From positions 62,001 to 126,000 of the forward strand of contig NZ_FNHV01000018.1 of NCBI RefSeq assembly GCF_900103585.1: a stretch of 64,000 nt of DNA, in the 5' to 3' direction. Positions 26,971 to 37,057 of the stretch are shown one piece after another. A model generated the notes under the pieces. That model was not told where the DNA came from. It saw only the letters and a list, made by a program, of their open reading frames with translations, and ran no database searches. Made by a program: the position numbers and the translations under genes. Numbering within the stretch: the stretch's first letter is position 1; every line of letters starts with the position of its first letter. Origin of the DNA: Streptomyces sp. cf386. GTDB lineage: Bacteria; Actinomycetota; Actinomycetes; Streptomycetales; Streptomycetaceae.

Positions 26971-28292
26971 CTCCCCCACCCTCCGGGCGGGAGGTGCCCC
27001 CAGTCGATTCCGACGACACCGGCCTGCTCGCCCCCGGGTGGGCAGGCTCCCCCGCCGCTCACGCGACCGGCGACACGGCCTACCTCCAGGCCCTGCTCGA
27101 CGCGGAGGCCGCGCTCACCCGGGCCCAGGCCGCCCTGGACCTCGCCCCGGCCGAGGCGGCGTCGGCGGTGACGGAGGCGGCGGACGCCGGCCGATTCGAC
27201 GTACGCTCCCTCGCCGAGCGGGCCCGTGCCGGCGGCAACCCGGTCATCCCCCTGGTCGCGGATCTGACGAAGGCGGTCGGTGACGCGTACGGCTCCTACG
27301 TCCACCGTGGCGCGACCAGCCAGGACATCATGGACACGGCGACGATGCTGGTCGCCGTGCGCACGCTCGGCCTGGTCCTCGGCGATCTCGACCGCACGCA
27401 GGGGGCGCTGGCCCGGCTGGCCGCCGAGCACCGCGACACCGCGATGCCGGGGCGGACGCTCACCCAGCACGCCGTACCGACGACGTTCGGGCTGAAGGCG
27501 GCCGGCTGGCGGTCGCTGGTGCTCGACGCGCGGGACCGGGTGACGGGCGTACGGGACTCGCTGCCCGCCCAACTCGGGGGTGCGGCAGGGACGTTGGCGG
27601 CCTTCGGGGCGTACGGCGCGAGCGATCCGACCGCACTGCCGACGGCGTACGCCCGCGAGCTCGGCCTTCGGGCGCCCGATCTGCCCTGGCACACCCTGCG
27701 GACGCCCGTCGCCGATCTCGCCGGGTGCCTCGCACTCACGGCGGGCGCGCTCGGCAAGATCGCCGTGGACGTCCTCACCTTGTCCCGCACCGAGATCGCC
27801 GAGGTCGCGGAGGGCAGTGGCGGGGGTTCGTCGGCCATGCCGCACAAGTCCAATCCCGTATGGTCCACCCTCATCGCGTCCGCCGCCCGGCGGGCGCCGC
27901 AGCTCGCGGCCACGCTGTACGGGTCGCTGGCCGCGGAGGACGAGCGGCCGGCCGGGGCATGGCACGCCGAGTGGGAGCCGCTGCGGGAGCTGCTGCGGCT
28001 GGTCGGCGGGGCCGCGCGGGACGCGGTGGAGCTGGCCGAGGGGCTGCGGGTGAGGGCCGACGTGATGCGTGAACATCTGGATCTCACCCACGGGTTGATC
28101 GTCTCCGAGCGGCTGTCCGCCGAGCTGGCCCCGGTGCTGGGCCGGGCCCGCGCCAAGGAGCTGCTCACCCGGCTCGCGTCCACTGGGCGCCCGCTCGCCG
28201 AGGTACCCGACCTGGCGGACGTCGATCTCGATCCCACCCACTACACCGGTTCCGCCGGTTCCCTCACCGACCGTGCTCTGGAGCGACGTTGA
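26967..28292 (+). CDS. pcaB: 3-carboxy-cis,cis-muconate cycloisomerase
   Basis: The 441-residue protein belongs to the fumarase/aspartase superfamily. The family signature GSSAMPHKSNP (about residues 290-300) holds the catalytic serine loop, and GATSQDIMDT and TLTQHAVPTTFG are the other two conserved regions. It closes 3-carboxymuconate to 4-carboxymuconolactone. GTG 26967 overlaps the pcaG stop. An alternative start about a dozen codons later (after GREVPP) would shorten the Pro-rich N-terminus. Confidence 0.93.
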   Translation: MTPPPSGREVPPVDSDDTGLLAPGWAGSPAAHATGDTAYLQALLDAEAALTRAQAALDLAPAEAASAVTEAADAGRFDVRSLAERARAGGNPVIPLVADLTKAVGDAYGSYVHRGATSQDIMDTATMLVAVRTLGLVLGDLDRTQGALARLAAEHRDTAMPGRTLTQHAVPTTFGLKAAGWRSLVLDARDRVTGVRDSLPAQLGGAAGTLAAFGAYGASDPTALPTAYARELGLRAPDLPWHTLRTPVADLAGCLALTAGALGKIAVDVLTLSRTEIAEVAEGSGGGSSAMPHKSNPVWSTLIASAARRAPQLAATLYGSLAAEDERPAGAWHAEWEPLRELLRLVGGAARDAVELAEGLRVRADVMREHLDLTHGLIVSERLSAELAPVLGRARAKELLTRLASTGRPLAEVPDLADVDLDPTHYTGSAGSLTDRALERR

Positions 28293-29407
28293 CCCACACA
28301 CACCTCAACCACCGGACCGAAGGGCCCGCTTCCGCTCCCCCGCTGCTGCTCGGCCCCTCGCTCGGCACGTCGTACGCCCTCTGGGACAAGGTCGCACCGG
28401 AGCTGTCGATCACCCATCGGGTGGTGCGCTGGGACCTGCCGGGGCACGGCGGATCCGCCGCCGATCTGATCAGGGCGGGCGCCACCGTCGGTGACCTCGC
28501 CGCTCTGGTGCTCGCGCTCGCCGACTCGCTCGGCATCGAGCGGTTCGCGTACGCGGGTGTCTCGCTCGGCGGTGCGGTGGGGCTGCATCTCGCCGTGCAC
28601 CACCCGGAGCGGGTCGCGTCCCTGGCCGTGATCTGTTCGTCGGCGCACTTCAACGGTGCGAAGCCGTGGGAGGAGCGGGCCGCGCTGGTGCGGCGCGAGG
28701 GGCTGTCGGGGCTCGCCGAGGGTGCGGACGCCCGCTGGTTCACGCCCGGGTTCACCGTGCCGGAGCTGGTCCAGGACCACCGGGACGCCGATCCGGCCGC
28801 GTACGCCGCCTGCTGTGACGCGCTCGCCGCCTTCGACCTGCGGGAGCGGCTGCCGGAGATCTCCTCGCCCACCCTGCTGATCGCCGGACGCGAGGACCCC
28901 GCGACCCCGCCCGCGCATCTGCGGGAGATCGCGGACGCCGTGCCGGGTGCCGCGCTCGTCGAGATCCCGGGGGCCTCGCATCTGGCGCCGGCACAGTGTC
29001 CGGAGGCCGTGCTGACCGCCCTGCGGGCACACCTCGGGGGTGGAGCCGGGCGGGGCATGGAGGTACGGCGCGAGGTGCTCGGCGACGCGCACGTCGACCG
29101 GGCGCAGGCCCGGCAGACCCCCTTCACCGCACGCTTCCAGGACTTCATCTCGCGCTACGCCTGGGGCGAGATCTGGACCGACCCGACGCTGACCCGCCGC
29201 GAGCGCAGCATGATCACCCTGACGGCGCTGGTCGCGCACGGTCACTACGACGAGCTGGCCATGCACGTGCGCGCGGCACGGCGCAACGGACTGACACCGG
29301 AGGAGATCGGCGCCGTACTGCTGCAGACGGCCGTGTACTGCGGGGTTCCGGCGGCGAACTCGGCGTTCGCGGCGGCGCAGCGCGTCCTCGCCGAAGAGGA
29401 AGGGTGA
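28289..29407 (+). CDS. pcaL: PcaL: fused 3-oxoadipate enol-lactonase and 4-carboxymuconolactone decarboxylase
   Basis: The 372-residue fusion carries out two consecutive steps. The N-terminal alpha/beta hydrolase (about residues 1-250) has the nucleophile in GVSLGGAVG (about residue 93) and the acid and histidine in AGREDPATP and PGASHLAP. The C-terminal decarboxylase (about 255-372) has DFISRYAWGEIW, RRERSMITLTALVAHGHYDEL and the AVYCGVPAAN ending of the carboxymuconolactone decarboxylase family. The TTG start at 28289 overlaps the pcaB stop. It is the last pca gene seen. Confidence 0.93.
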   Translation: MTHTHLNHRTEGPASAPPLLLGPSLGTSYALWDKVAPELSITHRVVRWDLPGHGGSAADLIRAGATVGDLAALVLALADSLGIERFAYAGVSLGGAVGLHLAVHHPERVASLAVICSSAHFNGAKPWEERAALVRREGLSGLAEGADARWFTPGFTVPELVQDHRDADPAAYAACCDALAAFDLRERLPEISSPTLLIAGREDPATPPAHLREIADAVPGAALVEIPGASHLAPAQCPEAVLTALRAHLGGGAGRGMEVRREVLGDAHVDRAQARQTPFTARFQDFISRYAWGEIWTDPTLTRRERSMITLTALVAHGHYDELAMHVRAARRNGLTPEEIGAVLLQTAVYCGVPAANSAFAAAQRVLAEEEG

Positions 29408-29471
29408 CTCTGCTGGTCGTAGCCTCAGCAGCACCTCGCACATGTCTCCGCGACGTGCCTACCGTGGAGGC

Positions 29472-30263
29472 ATGTCCACGATTCTCATCACTGGTGCGAC
29501 CTCCGGTCTCGGCCGGTACGTAGCCTTCGAGCTGGTCCGCTCCGGGCACGTCGTCCTCGCACACGGACGCGACCCGGGCCGTACGGAGCAGCTGGTCGAG
29601 GAGCTGCGCACCGAGGGTGACGCCGAGGGGTTCGTCGCCGATCTGGCCTCGCTGACGCAGGTGCGCGAGCTGGGCGCGCATGTCGCCGACGCGCATCCCG
29701 ACCTGGACGTGCTGATCAACAACGCGGGCGCGGGAGCGGGCACCCCCGGCGCGGGGCGCGAACTGAGCGCCGACGGACACGAACTGCGGCTCGCCGTCAA
29801 CTACTTGGCTCCCGTGGTACTGACCCGTGCCCTGCTCCCGGTGCTGCGCGCGAACACGCCCGCCCGGATCGTCAACGTCGGCTCGGCCGGCCAGGAACCC
29901 CTCGACTTCGACGACGTGGAGTTCCGACGCGGCTACGACGGCTTCGCGGCGTACCGACGGGCCAAGTTCGCCCTGGCGGCCCATACCTTTGCCCTGGCCG
30001 AGGAGTTGGCGGGCACCGGTGTCGCCGTGAACGTGCTCCACCCGGCGACCTTCATGGACACGGCGATGGTGCGCGAAGGCGGCGTCACCCCCTGGAGCAC
30101 GGTCGCCGACGGCGCCCCGGGCGTCCTGGCTCTGGCGACCCGGGACCTGGGCACGGGCACGTACTTCGACGGTACGAGCCCGTCCCGGGCACACGAGGCG
30201 ACGTACGACCCCGAGGTACGCAAGCGGCTGGCCGCGGTCACCGACCAGCTGCTCGCTCTCTGA
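29472..30263 (+). CDS. short-chain dehydrogenase/reductase
   Basis: The 263-residue SDR has the classical cofactor motif TGATSGLG (residues 7-14), the NNAGAG motif (about 80) and the YxxxK catalytic pair in YRRAK (about residue 160), preceded by NVGSAG with the catalytic serine. The substrate is unknown. The start MSTIL at 29472 follows GTGGAGG by a few bases. It lies 64 bases after pcaL, so it could be read through from the operon. It converges on the broken ATPase/TPR gene. Confidence 0.9.
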   Translation: MSTILITGATSGLGRYVAFELVRSGHVVLAHGRDPGRTEQLVEELRTEGDAEGFVADLASLTQVRELGAHVADAHPDLDVLINNAGAGAGTPGAGRELSADGHELRLAVNYLAPVVLTRALLPVLRANTPARIVNVGSAGQEPLDFDDVEFRRGYDGFAAYRRAKFALAAHTFALAEELAGTGVAVNVLHPATFMDTAMVREGGVTPWSTVADGAPGVLALATRDLGTGTYFDGTSPSRAHEATYDPEVRKRLAAVTDQLLAL

Positions 30264-30269
30264 CCCGCC

Positions 30270-32945
30270 TCAGACCACGCCCGCGGCCAGTGCCGCCTCC
30301 GCCTGCAGCACCAGCCCGTCCGCACCGCACGACCGCGCCAGGGTCAGTCCCCGCTGGAGTTCCGTGGACGAGCGGGCGGCGAGGCCGTACTCGACGCGGG
30401 CGGCGGCGTGTTCGTACTGGCAGGGCGAGGACTCCAGATAGGTGACCGCCTGTTCGGCGAGGCGGACCGCGCGCTGCCCGGTCTCCAGGGCGGCGGCGCA
30501 GCGCAGGGCCTCGCCGATGGCGGTGTCGGTGCCGAAGCGCTCGGCGTGCCGGCGGACGTCGGTGGCGAGGCGGGCTGCGCGGGCCGGGTCCTCGCCGGCG
30601 AGGGCGCGTGTCAGGTCGACGGCCCAGGGCACCAGCACCGGGTTGTGGTGGCCGCGCACGGCAGCCGCCTTCTCCGCCGCCTCCAGTTCGTTGATGCCGT
30701 CCTTGGTGCGGCCGACCGCGAGGAGCAGACGGCCACGGACCGAGCGCGGGTCGGGCAGGACGATGGTGGACGGGTAGGGCGGGGCGAAGCCGTGCTCCTC
30801 GGCGACCTCCCAGGCCTGGTCGACATGGCCGCGGGCGAGCAGGGTGTCGACGAGGTTGCAGGTCGCGGACCAGTGCAGGGGCAGTCGGCGGCCGACGCGC
30901 TCGGCGAGCGCCAGCGACTTGCGCAGGGACGCCTCGGCCTCGCGGAGCCGACCGCGCCTGCGGTGGCCTACGCCGACGTAGGCGTGGGCCAGGGCGAGGT
31001 GGCCGCCGCTCCAGCCGGCGGACTCGTAGGCGCGCAGGGCCTCGTTGTAGAGGGCCTCGGCCCGGTCGAGGCGGTCGCTGAAGGCGTAGGCGTTGGCCAG
31101 CATCATCAGCAGCTCGATGCCCCACTCCGGGTCGGTCCAGCCGAGTCCCGGGGCGAGGCGGCCGTTGACAAGGGCGCGGTCGCACAGTTAGGCGACCTCC
31201 TCGGCGTTCTCGCCGCGGGCCATGGCGTCGAAGCCGCGCAGGATGAGCAGGGCGCGCTCGGAGTTGTCCCGTCCGGAGCAGGTCTTGGCGAGGTCGGCGA
31301 GGCGGGTGGAGCGGCCGGGTGAGGTCGCCTCGCCCGCGTAGATGCCCTCCCACATGAACTGCACCGCCTGGAGCCGCAGTTTGGCGGGTCCGGCCTGGTG
31401 CTTGGCGGCCTCCGCCTCGACGGTGCGGACGGCCTCCTCCAGCTGGTCGTTGTGGAGCAGCGCCTGGGAGAGGCGGTAGACGGCGTCGACGCGTTCGTCG
31501 CCGTCGAGGCCGGGCATGGCGAGGGCGGTCTGGAGGTGGTCGATGGTGGTGGCGGGCGCGGTGAGGAGGGTGGCGCAGCCCAGTTCGTGGAGCACGCGCG
31601 CGTGGACCTCGGGCAGGGGCGGCTCCAGCAGGGCTCGCTCCAGACAGCGGCGGGCCGCGTCGGGGGCGCCGACGGCGAGGTGTTCGCTCGCGGCCTCGCG
31701 GAGCTGCTCGACGAGTTCCTCGTCGTTGTCCGGGTGGACTTCCAGGAGGTGGCGGGCGGCGACCGCGGCTCCGCGGCCGTTGTCGGTGACGACGCGCGCG
31801 GCGATGCCGTGCATGGCGGTGCGCAGGGCGTCGGGGATGGAGTTGTAGACGGCGGTGGCGATCAGCGGGTGGACGAACTGCAGCTCGCCGTCGTCCGGTT
31901 GGGCGCCGGCCGGGTCGGGCTCGGTGAGGATGCGGGCGGTGCGCAGGAGGTCGGCGCATCGCTCGGCGTCGTCCACGCTCATGGTGGCGAGTTCGGCGAC
32001 CAGGTCGACCGAGATGCCGGTGCCGAGGATGGCGGCCGCCCAGGCGAACCGGGTGGCGTCGATCCCGAGCGTCTCCAGGCGGGCGACGAGGCCGCCGCCG
32101 CGTGCCGCGCGGTTCAGGGCGCGCAGTTCGCCGGCCGCTGACTCGGTCGGCTCGAACTCGCTGTCCTGCACCTTGGCGAGGAGTTCGACGGTCTCGTAGG
32201 GGTTGCCGCCGGTGACGGCCCACACCTCGCGGCAGAACGGGGCGTCGGCGTGCTCGCCCAGCGTGGCGCGGGTGAGGCCGGCGGTGGCGTCCGGGGTGAG
32301 GGCGCTCAGGTTGGCGACCGAGGAGCCCGCGGCGGCGATGGTGTCGAGGTGGCGGGCGCTGTCGCCGCTGACCCCGCCGGGGCGGCGGGCCATCACGACC
32401 ATGACGCTCTGTTCGCCGAGGCGTTCGGCGAACGCGGCGAGCCAGCGCAGGGTCTCCTGGTCGGCCCAGTGGGCGTCGTCGATCAGCAGCACCAGCGGCC
32501 AGTCGCGCCGGGCGAGCCGGCGTACGACCGCCACCAGGCCGTCGCACACGCCCTGCGGGTCGGCCTGGCGCTCGCCGGGGTCCGCTATGCCGAGGGCGGG
32601 TCCGGCGATGTCGTACCAGTCGCCGAGGTACTCGCGCGCCTCTTCCGGCATCAGCGACAGCAGCGCCGGCTGCAGCAGCTGCCGTACCACGTTGAAGGGG
32701 ACGGAACTCAGGGTCTCGCTGCCGCGCGCGGACCACACCATGCAGCCGCGGGCCTCGGCGATGCGGCGGGTCTCGGCCAGCAGTGCCGTCTTGCCGAGTC
32801 CCGCTTCGGCCCGCAGCACCAGAAGGCTGCCCGAGGAGGACTTGTCCGCGGACAGATTGTCGAGGGCCCGCTCGACTGCGGCGAGTTCCTCGTCGCGCTC
32901 CCAGAGGGAAGCCGAGGCGGCCGCTGTGGGCCGTACCTCCGTCAT
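30270..32945 (-). pseudogene. LuxR/MalT-like ATPase-TPR regulator split by an in-frame TAA
   Basis: One reading frame of 891 sense codons runs through the region, interrupted only by a TAA at 31188-31190. The first 585 residues hold an ATPase of the STAND/MalT kind: Walker A AEAGLGKTALL (about residues 47-57) and Walker B LVLLIDDAHWADQ (about 151). Helical repeats then continue without break across the stop into the 278-residue part that starts after it with ATG codons. No LuxR helix-turn-helix follows at the C-terminus, so the DNA-binding end is missing too. It could be a nonsense mutant, a sequencing error, or two polypeptides that associate. TPR-like content continues across the stop, which favours interruption. 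Confidence 0.7.
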
Positions 32946-33104
32946 CCCGCTACCTCCCCAAGTCGCCCGAACGACGTACAGACCTTGAGCGTAGCCGTCC
33001 GATTGCCTAAGTGGAGCCCGGTCCGGGCAGCTGTTGCCGTGATGGGTGAAAGCGGGTGCGCACGGGCGACGCGCATGGCCCGCGACCTGCCCCGCTGAAA
33101 CTTA

Positions 33105-33150
33105 CCGACAGTCAAGAACCGCCAGTCAAAGGGCAGTCCGACCGACAGTC
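33105..33150. promoter_or_regulatory. repeated CCGxCAGTCA elements before the MHS transporter gene
   Basis: CCGACAGTCAAGA (33105), CCGCCAGTCAAAG (33119) and CCGACAGTCAGAA (33142) are three similar direct repeats in the 5' region, 14 and 23 bases apart. They could be a binding array. The spacing is irregular, so confidence is limited. Confidence 0.4.
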
Positions 33151-33163
33151 AGAAGGCTCGGGA

Positions 33164-34477
33164 ATGACACTGACGCAGCATGACCGCAGCACGGTCCGCT
33201 CCCGCAAGGCGCTGGTCGCGGGATCGGTGGGCAACTTCATCGAGTGGTACGAATTCGGTGTCTACGGCTACTTCGCGACGATCATCGCGGCGCGCTTTTT
33301 CACGCCGGAGGGCGGCAGCGAGGCCGAGGCGCTGGTGAAGACGTACGCCTCGTTCGCGCTGGCGTTCTTCTTCCGGCCCGTCGGAGCGGCCCTGTTCGGC
33401 CGCCTCGGCGACCGGATCGGCCGACGACCGGTGCTGATCCTGGTGATCACCCTGATGACGGGGGCGACCACGCTGATCGGAGTGCTGCCGACGTACGCCA
33501 CGGTCGGCGCCCTCGCGCCCTGGCTGCTGACGTTTCTGAGGGTGCTGCAAGGGCTCTCCGCCGGCGGGGAGTTCGGTGGCGCGGTCTCGGTGATGACCGA
33601 GTTCGCGCCACCGGGTCGGCGCGGGCTGTACGGGTCGTGGCAGTCGTTCACCGTGGCGCTGGGGCTGCTGGGCGGCGCGGGTGCGGCGGCGCTGCTTGCC
33701 ACCGTGCTGACGGAGGATCAACTGGGCGACTGGGGCTGGCGGCTGCCGTTCCTGCTGACGCTGCCCCTCGGGCTCGGCGCTCTGTGGCTGCGGCTGAGGC
33801 TGGACGAGACGCCGGCGTTCCGGGAGGAGAGGGAGGACGAGCGGCCGCCGGTGCGGGAGATCACGGGGGCGATCGCGCTGGGCGCCGGGCGGATCATGGG
33901 CTGGGCAGCGGCCGGCTACACCTTCCTGGTGGTGCTGCCGTCGTATCTGCAGTCCACGCTGGACGCGACCTTCCAGCAGGCGCTGATCGCCACGGTGCTG
34001 GCCAACCTCGGTTTCGCGCTGACGATCGTGCCGGCGGGGTGGCTCAGCGACCGGTTCGGGCGGCGGCCGGTGATGCTGACGGGGGCGGTGCTCGTGGTGA
34101 TCCTCGCGGTGCCGTTGCTCAACCTTCTCCAGGACCCCGGCGTTTCCCTCACCGTGAAGGGAGTGGCGGTGTGCGGCGCGGGTGCCGTCGTGGGGCTGAT
34201 GGCGGGACCCGGTCCGGCGATGCTCGCCGAGCTGTTCCCGACGAACGTGCGCTACACGGGGCTGGGACTCGCCTACGCCCTGTCCAATGCGGTGTTCTCG
34301 GGCTGCGCCGGGCTCATCATCACGGAGACGATCGAACGGACCGGGAGCGTGGACATCCCCGCGTACTACGCTGCCGCGACCTGCGCGGTGAGCGTTCTCG
34401 CGCTGTCCTGGAACCCGAAGGCCCCGGTCAAGGCACCGAAGGCGCGGGGCAGGGCACCGAAAGGGAAGGCGAGGTGA
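33164..34477 (+). CDS. MFS transporter of the metabolite:H+ symporter (MHS) family
   Basis: The 437-residue protein has about 12 hydrophobic segments. It opens with the MHS family motif GNFIEWYEFGVYGYFAT (residues 25-41) and has the MFS loop motif GRLGDRIGRRPVL (about residue 82). WLSDRFGRRPVM follows the sixth segment. Family members bring in citrate, alpha-ketoglutarate, proline/betaine or shikimate-like acids. The end is basic and Ala/Lys/Pro-rich. ATG 33164 follows AAGGCTCGGGA. anmK begins four bases after the stop, so the two are cotranscribed and may be functionally linked. Confidence 0.9.
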   Translation: MTLTQHDRSTVRSRKALVAGSVGNFIEWYEFGVYGYFATIIAARFFTPEGGSEAEALVKTYASFALAFFFRPVGAALFGRLGDRIGRRPVLILVITLMTGATTLIGVLPTYATVGALAPWLLTFLRVLQGLSAGGEFGGAVSVMTEFAPPGRRGLYGSWQSFTVALGLLGGAGAAALLATVLTEDQLGDWGWRLPFLLTLPLGLGALWLRLRLDETPAFREEREDERPPVREITGAIALGAGRIMGWAAAGYTFLVVLPSYLQSTLDATFQQALIATVLANLGFALTIVPAGWLSDRFGRRPVMLTGAVLVVILAVPLLNLLQDPGVSLTVKGVAVCGAGAVVGLMAGPGPAMLAELFPTNVRYTGLGLAYALSNAVFSGCAGLIITETIERTGSVDIPAYYAAATCAVSVLALSWNPKAPVKAPKARGRAPKGKAR

Positions 34478-34481
34478 GCGG

Positions 34482-35636
34482 ATGCGGGTGATCGGCCTGA
34501 TGTCGGGCACGTCGTACGACGCCATCGACGCAGCTGCCGCCGACCTGGGCCTCGTCGGGGACAGCCTCGTCCTCAAGCCGCTGGGGCTGGTGAGCGAGGC
34601 GTACGACGAAGCGCTGCGCGAGGCGCTGGCGGCGGCGCTGCCGCCGGGGACGACCTCGATGGCCGAGGTGTGCCGGCTGGACACGCGGATCGGGCAGGCC
34701 TTCGCGTCGGCGGCCGTCCGGGCGGACCGTGAACTGTGCGACGGGCGAGCCGAGTTGGTCGCCTCGCACGGGCAGACGGTGTACCACTGGGCCGAGGACG
34801 GACAGGTGCACGGCACGCTGCAGCTCGGGCAGCCCGCGTGGATCGCCGAGGCGACCGGGCTGCCCGTGGTCGCCGATTTCCGGCCACGGGACATCACCGC
34901 CGGCGGCCAGGGCGCACCGCTGGTCAGCCTGGTCGACCTGCTGTGGCTGCGCGGCCGGCCGGGCTCACCCGTCGCCCTCAACCTCGGCGGCATCGCCAAC
35001 CTCACCGCACCCGACGGCACCGCCTTCGACACCGGGCCGGGCTGCGCGCTGATCGACGCGGCGGCCCGGGGGTTCAGCGGCGGGCGGCTGGCGTACGACG
35101 TGGACGGGGCGCTGGCCGGTCGCGGCACCGTCCATGAGCCGCTGCTGCGCAGGCTGCTGGAGGAGCCGTACTACGCGCTCCCCGCGCCCAAGACGACCGG
35201 AAAGGAGCTGTTCCATCTCGGTCATCTGCGGGACGCGCTGGCCGGGGTCGGGACGCTCCCCGCCGAGGACGTCGTCGCCACCCTGACCATGCTCACCGCC
35301 CGGACGGTGGCCGACGCCGTGCGCGCGGTGGGCGCGACCGAGGTGATCGCCTCGGGCGGTGGGACGTGCAACCCCGTGCTGATGAGGATGCTCGGGCAGC
35401 GGCTGCCCGGGGTGGCGCTGCGCGCCTCCGACGAGCTGGGGCTGCCGGCGGCGGCGAAGGAGGCGTACGCCTTCGCCGTGCTGGGGTTTCTGACCGCGCA
35501 CGGGCTGCCCGGCACCGTGCCGGCGGCCACCGGCGCCCGGCACGCGCGTGTGCTCGGTTCCCTCACCCCCGGCCAGGACGGACTGCGGCTGCCGGCGCCC
35601 GCTCGGGAGCGGCCGGTACGGCTCGTCCTGGAGTGA
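34482..35636 (+). CDS. anmK: anhydro-N-acetylmuramic acid kinase
   Basis: The 384-residue protein opens with the phosphate-binding signature VIGLMSGTSYDAID (residues 3-16) and has SHGQTVYHWAEDG (about residue 88), LNLGGIANLTAPDG (about 168), FDTGPGCALID (about 185) and SGGGTCNPVLMRML (about 290). AnmK opens and phosphorylates 1,6-anhydro-MurNAc from peptidoglycan turnover to MurNAc-6-phosphate. It shares an operon with the MHS transporter. The product would next need a MurQ-type etherase, which is not in the window. Confidence 0.94.
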   Translation: MRVIGLMSGTSYDAIDAAAADLGLVGDSLVLKPLGLVSEAYDEALREALAAALPPGTTSMAEVCRLDTRIGQAFASAAVRADRELCDGRAELVASHGQTVYHWAEDGQVHGTLQLGQPAWIAEATGLPVVADFRPRDITAGGQGAPLVSLVDLLWLRGRPGSPVALNLGGIANLTAPDGTAFDTGPGCALIDAAARGFSGGRLAYDVDGALAGRGTVHEPLLRRLLEEPYYALPAPKTTGKELFHLGHLRDALAGVGTLPAEDVVATLTMLTARTVADAVRAVGATEVIASGGGTCNPVLMRMLGQRLPGVALRASDELGLPAAAKEAYAFAVLGFLTAHGLPGTVPAATGARHARVLGSLTPGQDGLRLPAPARERPVRLVLE

Positions 35637-35710
35637 CCTGAATCCAAGTCCGGCGTGTCGGGGCCGGATCCTCTCATCACACTTTCACCGAGGCCTCATA
35701 CGGTGGACCC

Positions 35711-36886
35711 ATGACGCAGGTGACTCCTCCCGGCTGGTACCCCGACCCCGGCCGGAAAAGTGACGGTCCGCCCACCGAGCGCTGGTGGGACGGCAAGGCA
35801 TGGACGGACCAGGTCCGACCCGCGGGGTCGGCCGCCGAATGGGCGCCTCCAGGGCAGGCGCCGACCGACGGGGCGCCTTCGGGGGAGCCTGCGGCCGGCG
35901 GTTCTCCTGCGGGGCCGCCGACTGCCGACGATTCTCCGTCGGGGCAGCCCGCGACCGACGGCGCTCATCCGGCGTATCCGGCGCAGCCACCGGCCGACGG
36001 GGCTCTTCCGGCGTATCCGGGACAGCCGTCGGCCGACGCGGCCCATCTCCCGTACCCGGTGCACCCGGGGTACCCCGGCGAGCGCCCGTCGAGCGGACGG
36101 CGCGGGCTGCGCACCGGGATAGCGGTGGGGGTGGCCGCGGTCGTCCTCGCGAGCATCGGTGTCGGCGTGTACGCGCTGACCGCCGACGGCGGCTCGGGCA
36201 GCGCCGGCTCCCAGCAGGGTTCGGGCGGTCAGGGCGGGCCCGGCGGCGGTCAGGGCGGCCCCTTCGGTGACTCCGGCGGCGGCAACGGGGGTTCCGGCGG
36301 TGGCAACGGGGGTTCCGGCGGGCAGTCGCCCTCCCCCGACCAGTCCGAGGCGCCGAAGATAGACAGCGGTTCGGTGACCGACCCGGTGAGCGGGATCAGC
36401 ATCCCGATTCCGGACGGCTGGTACGGCCAGCAGCTCAACTTCGGCGCGCACGTGGCGTCGGACGACACCTACAAGTGCCCCTCCGAGACCTCCCAGACCT
36501 GCCAGAAGGGCGGCGCCTACTCGGCCCCGGCGATCGCGCACGGCACCAAGGGCGAGACGGCAGAAGAGGTCGCCAAGGCGGACATCGAGGCGAACGCCGA
36601 GGAGTCCTACGGCAAGGGGTACGGAGAGATCACCTCGCACGAGGTGCTGGCGTCGAAGGCGGTGACGGTGGCCGGGCAGAAGGGCTACCTGGTCCGCTGG
36701 AAGGCGATCACCAGCAAGGGCACCGACGGCTATGTCGAGTCGCTCGCCTTCCCCTCGCCCGCCATCGACCAGCAGATGGTCGTGGTCCGTCTCGGCGTCG
36801 ACACCACGGAGAAGCAGTCGATCCTCGACGAGATCGCCAAGGGCATCAAGGTGTCCACCGGCGGTGGCAACGGCCAGGACGTCTGA
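35711..36886 (+). CDS. DUF2510 membrane-anchored protein
   Basis: The 391-residue protein begins with a DUF2510 motif (PPGWYPDPG...ERWWDGKAWTDQ, residues 6-34). A Pro/Ala/Gly-rich low-complexity stretch made of repeated PADGALPAYPGQP-like units follows (to about 125). One membrane segment (TGIAVGVAAVVLASIGVGVY, about residues 136-155) precedes a Gly/Ser linker and an extracytoplasmic domain (about 215-391) with two cysteines (KCPSETSQTC). The function is unknown. It looks like the Streptomyces envelope proteins with an intracellular DUF2510 tag. A strong inverted repeat follows the stop. Confidence 0.85.
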   Translation: MTQVTPPGWYPDPGRKSDGPPTERWWDGKAWTDQVRPAGSAAEWAPPGQAPTDGAPSGEPAAGGSPAGPPTADDSPSGQPATDGAHPAYPAQPPADGALPAYPGQPSADAAHLPYPVHPGYPGERPSSGRRGLRTGIAVGVAAVVLASIGVGVYALTADGGSGSAGSQQGSGGQGGPGGGQGGPFGDSGGGNGGSGGGNGGSGGQSPSPDQSEAPKIDSGSVTDPVSGISIPIPDGWYGQQLNFGAHVASDDTYKCPSETSQTCQKGGAYSAPAIAHGTKGETAEEVAKADIEANAEESYGKGYGEITSHEVLASKAVTVAGQKGYLVRWKAITSKGTDGYVESLAFPSPAIDQQMVVVRLGVDTTEKQSILDEIAKGIKVSTGGGNGQDV

Positions 36887-36930
36887 ACCGCTCTTCCGTG
36901 CGTTTCGCCTGATGCGCACCGGACATGATG

Positions 36931-36977
36931 CGGCCGGGTGGGGCGCCCCTCCGCTCCAGAGGAACCCCACCCGGCCG
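36931..36977. terminator. terminator between the DUF2510 and TetR genes
   Basis: CGGCCGGGTGGGG (36931-36943) is perfectly repeated in inverse at 36965-36977 with a 21-base loop, 45 bases after the DUF2510 stop and 80 before the TetR stop. It serves two convergent genes. Confidence 0.8.
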
Positions 36978-37057
36978 GGGGTGCGCGCCGTCCCCGTCCC
37001 CACGGGCGGCGCGGAACAGGTCACCGTCCAGTCATCCCGTGGACGGCGGCCTGAGTC

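Noticed and set aside
30270..31106. independent 278-residue TPR gene
   Set aside because: It is in the same frame as the upstream ATPase part, and codons 31107-31187 continue the same protein pattern up to the TAA. I treat it as the second half of one broken gene.
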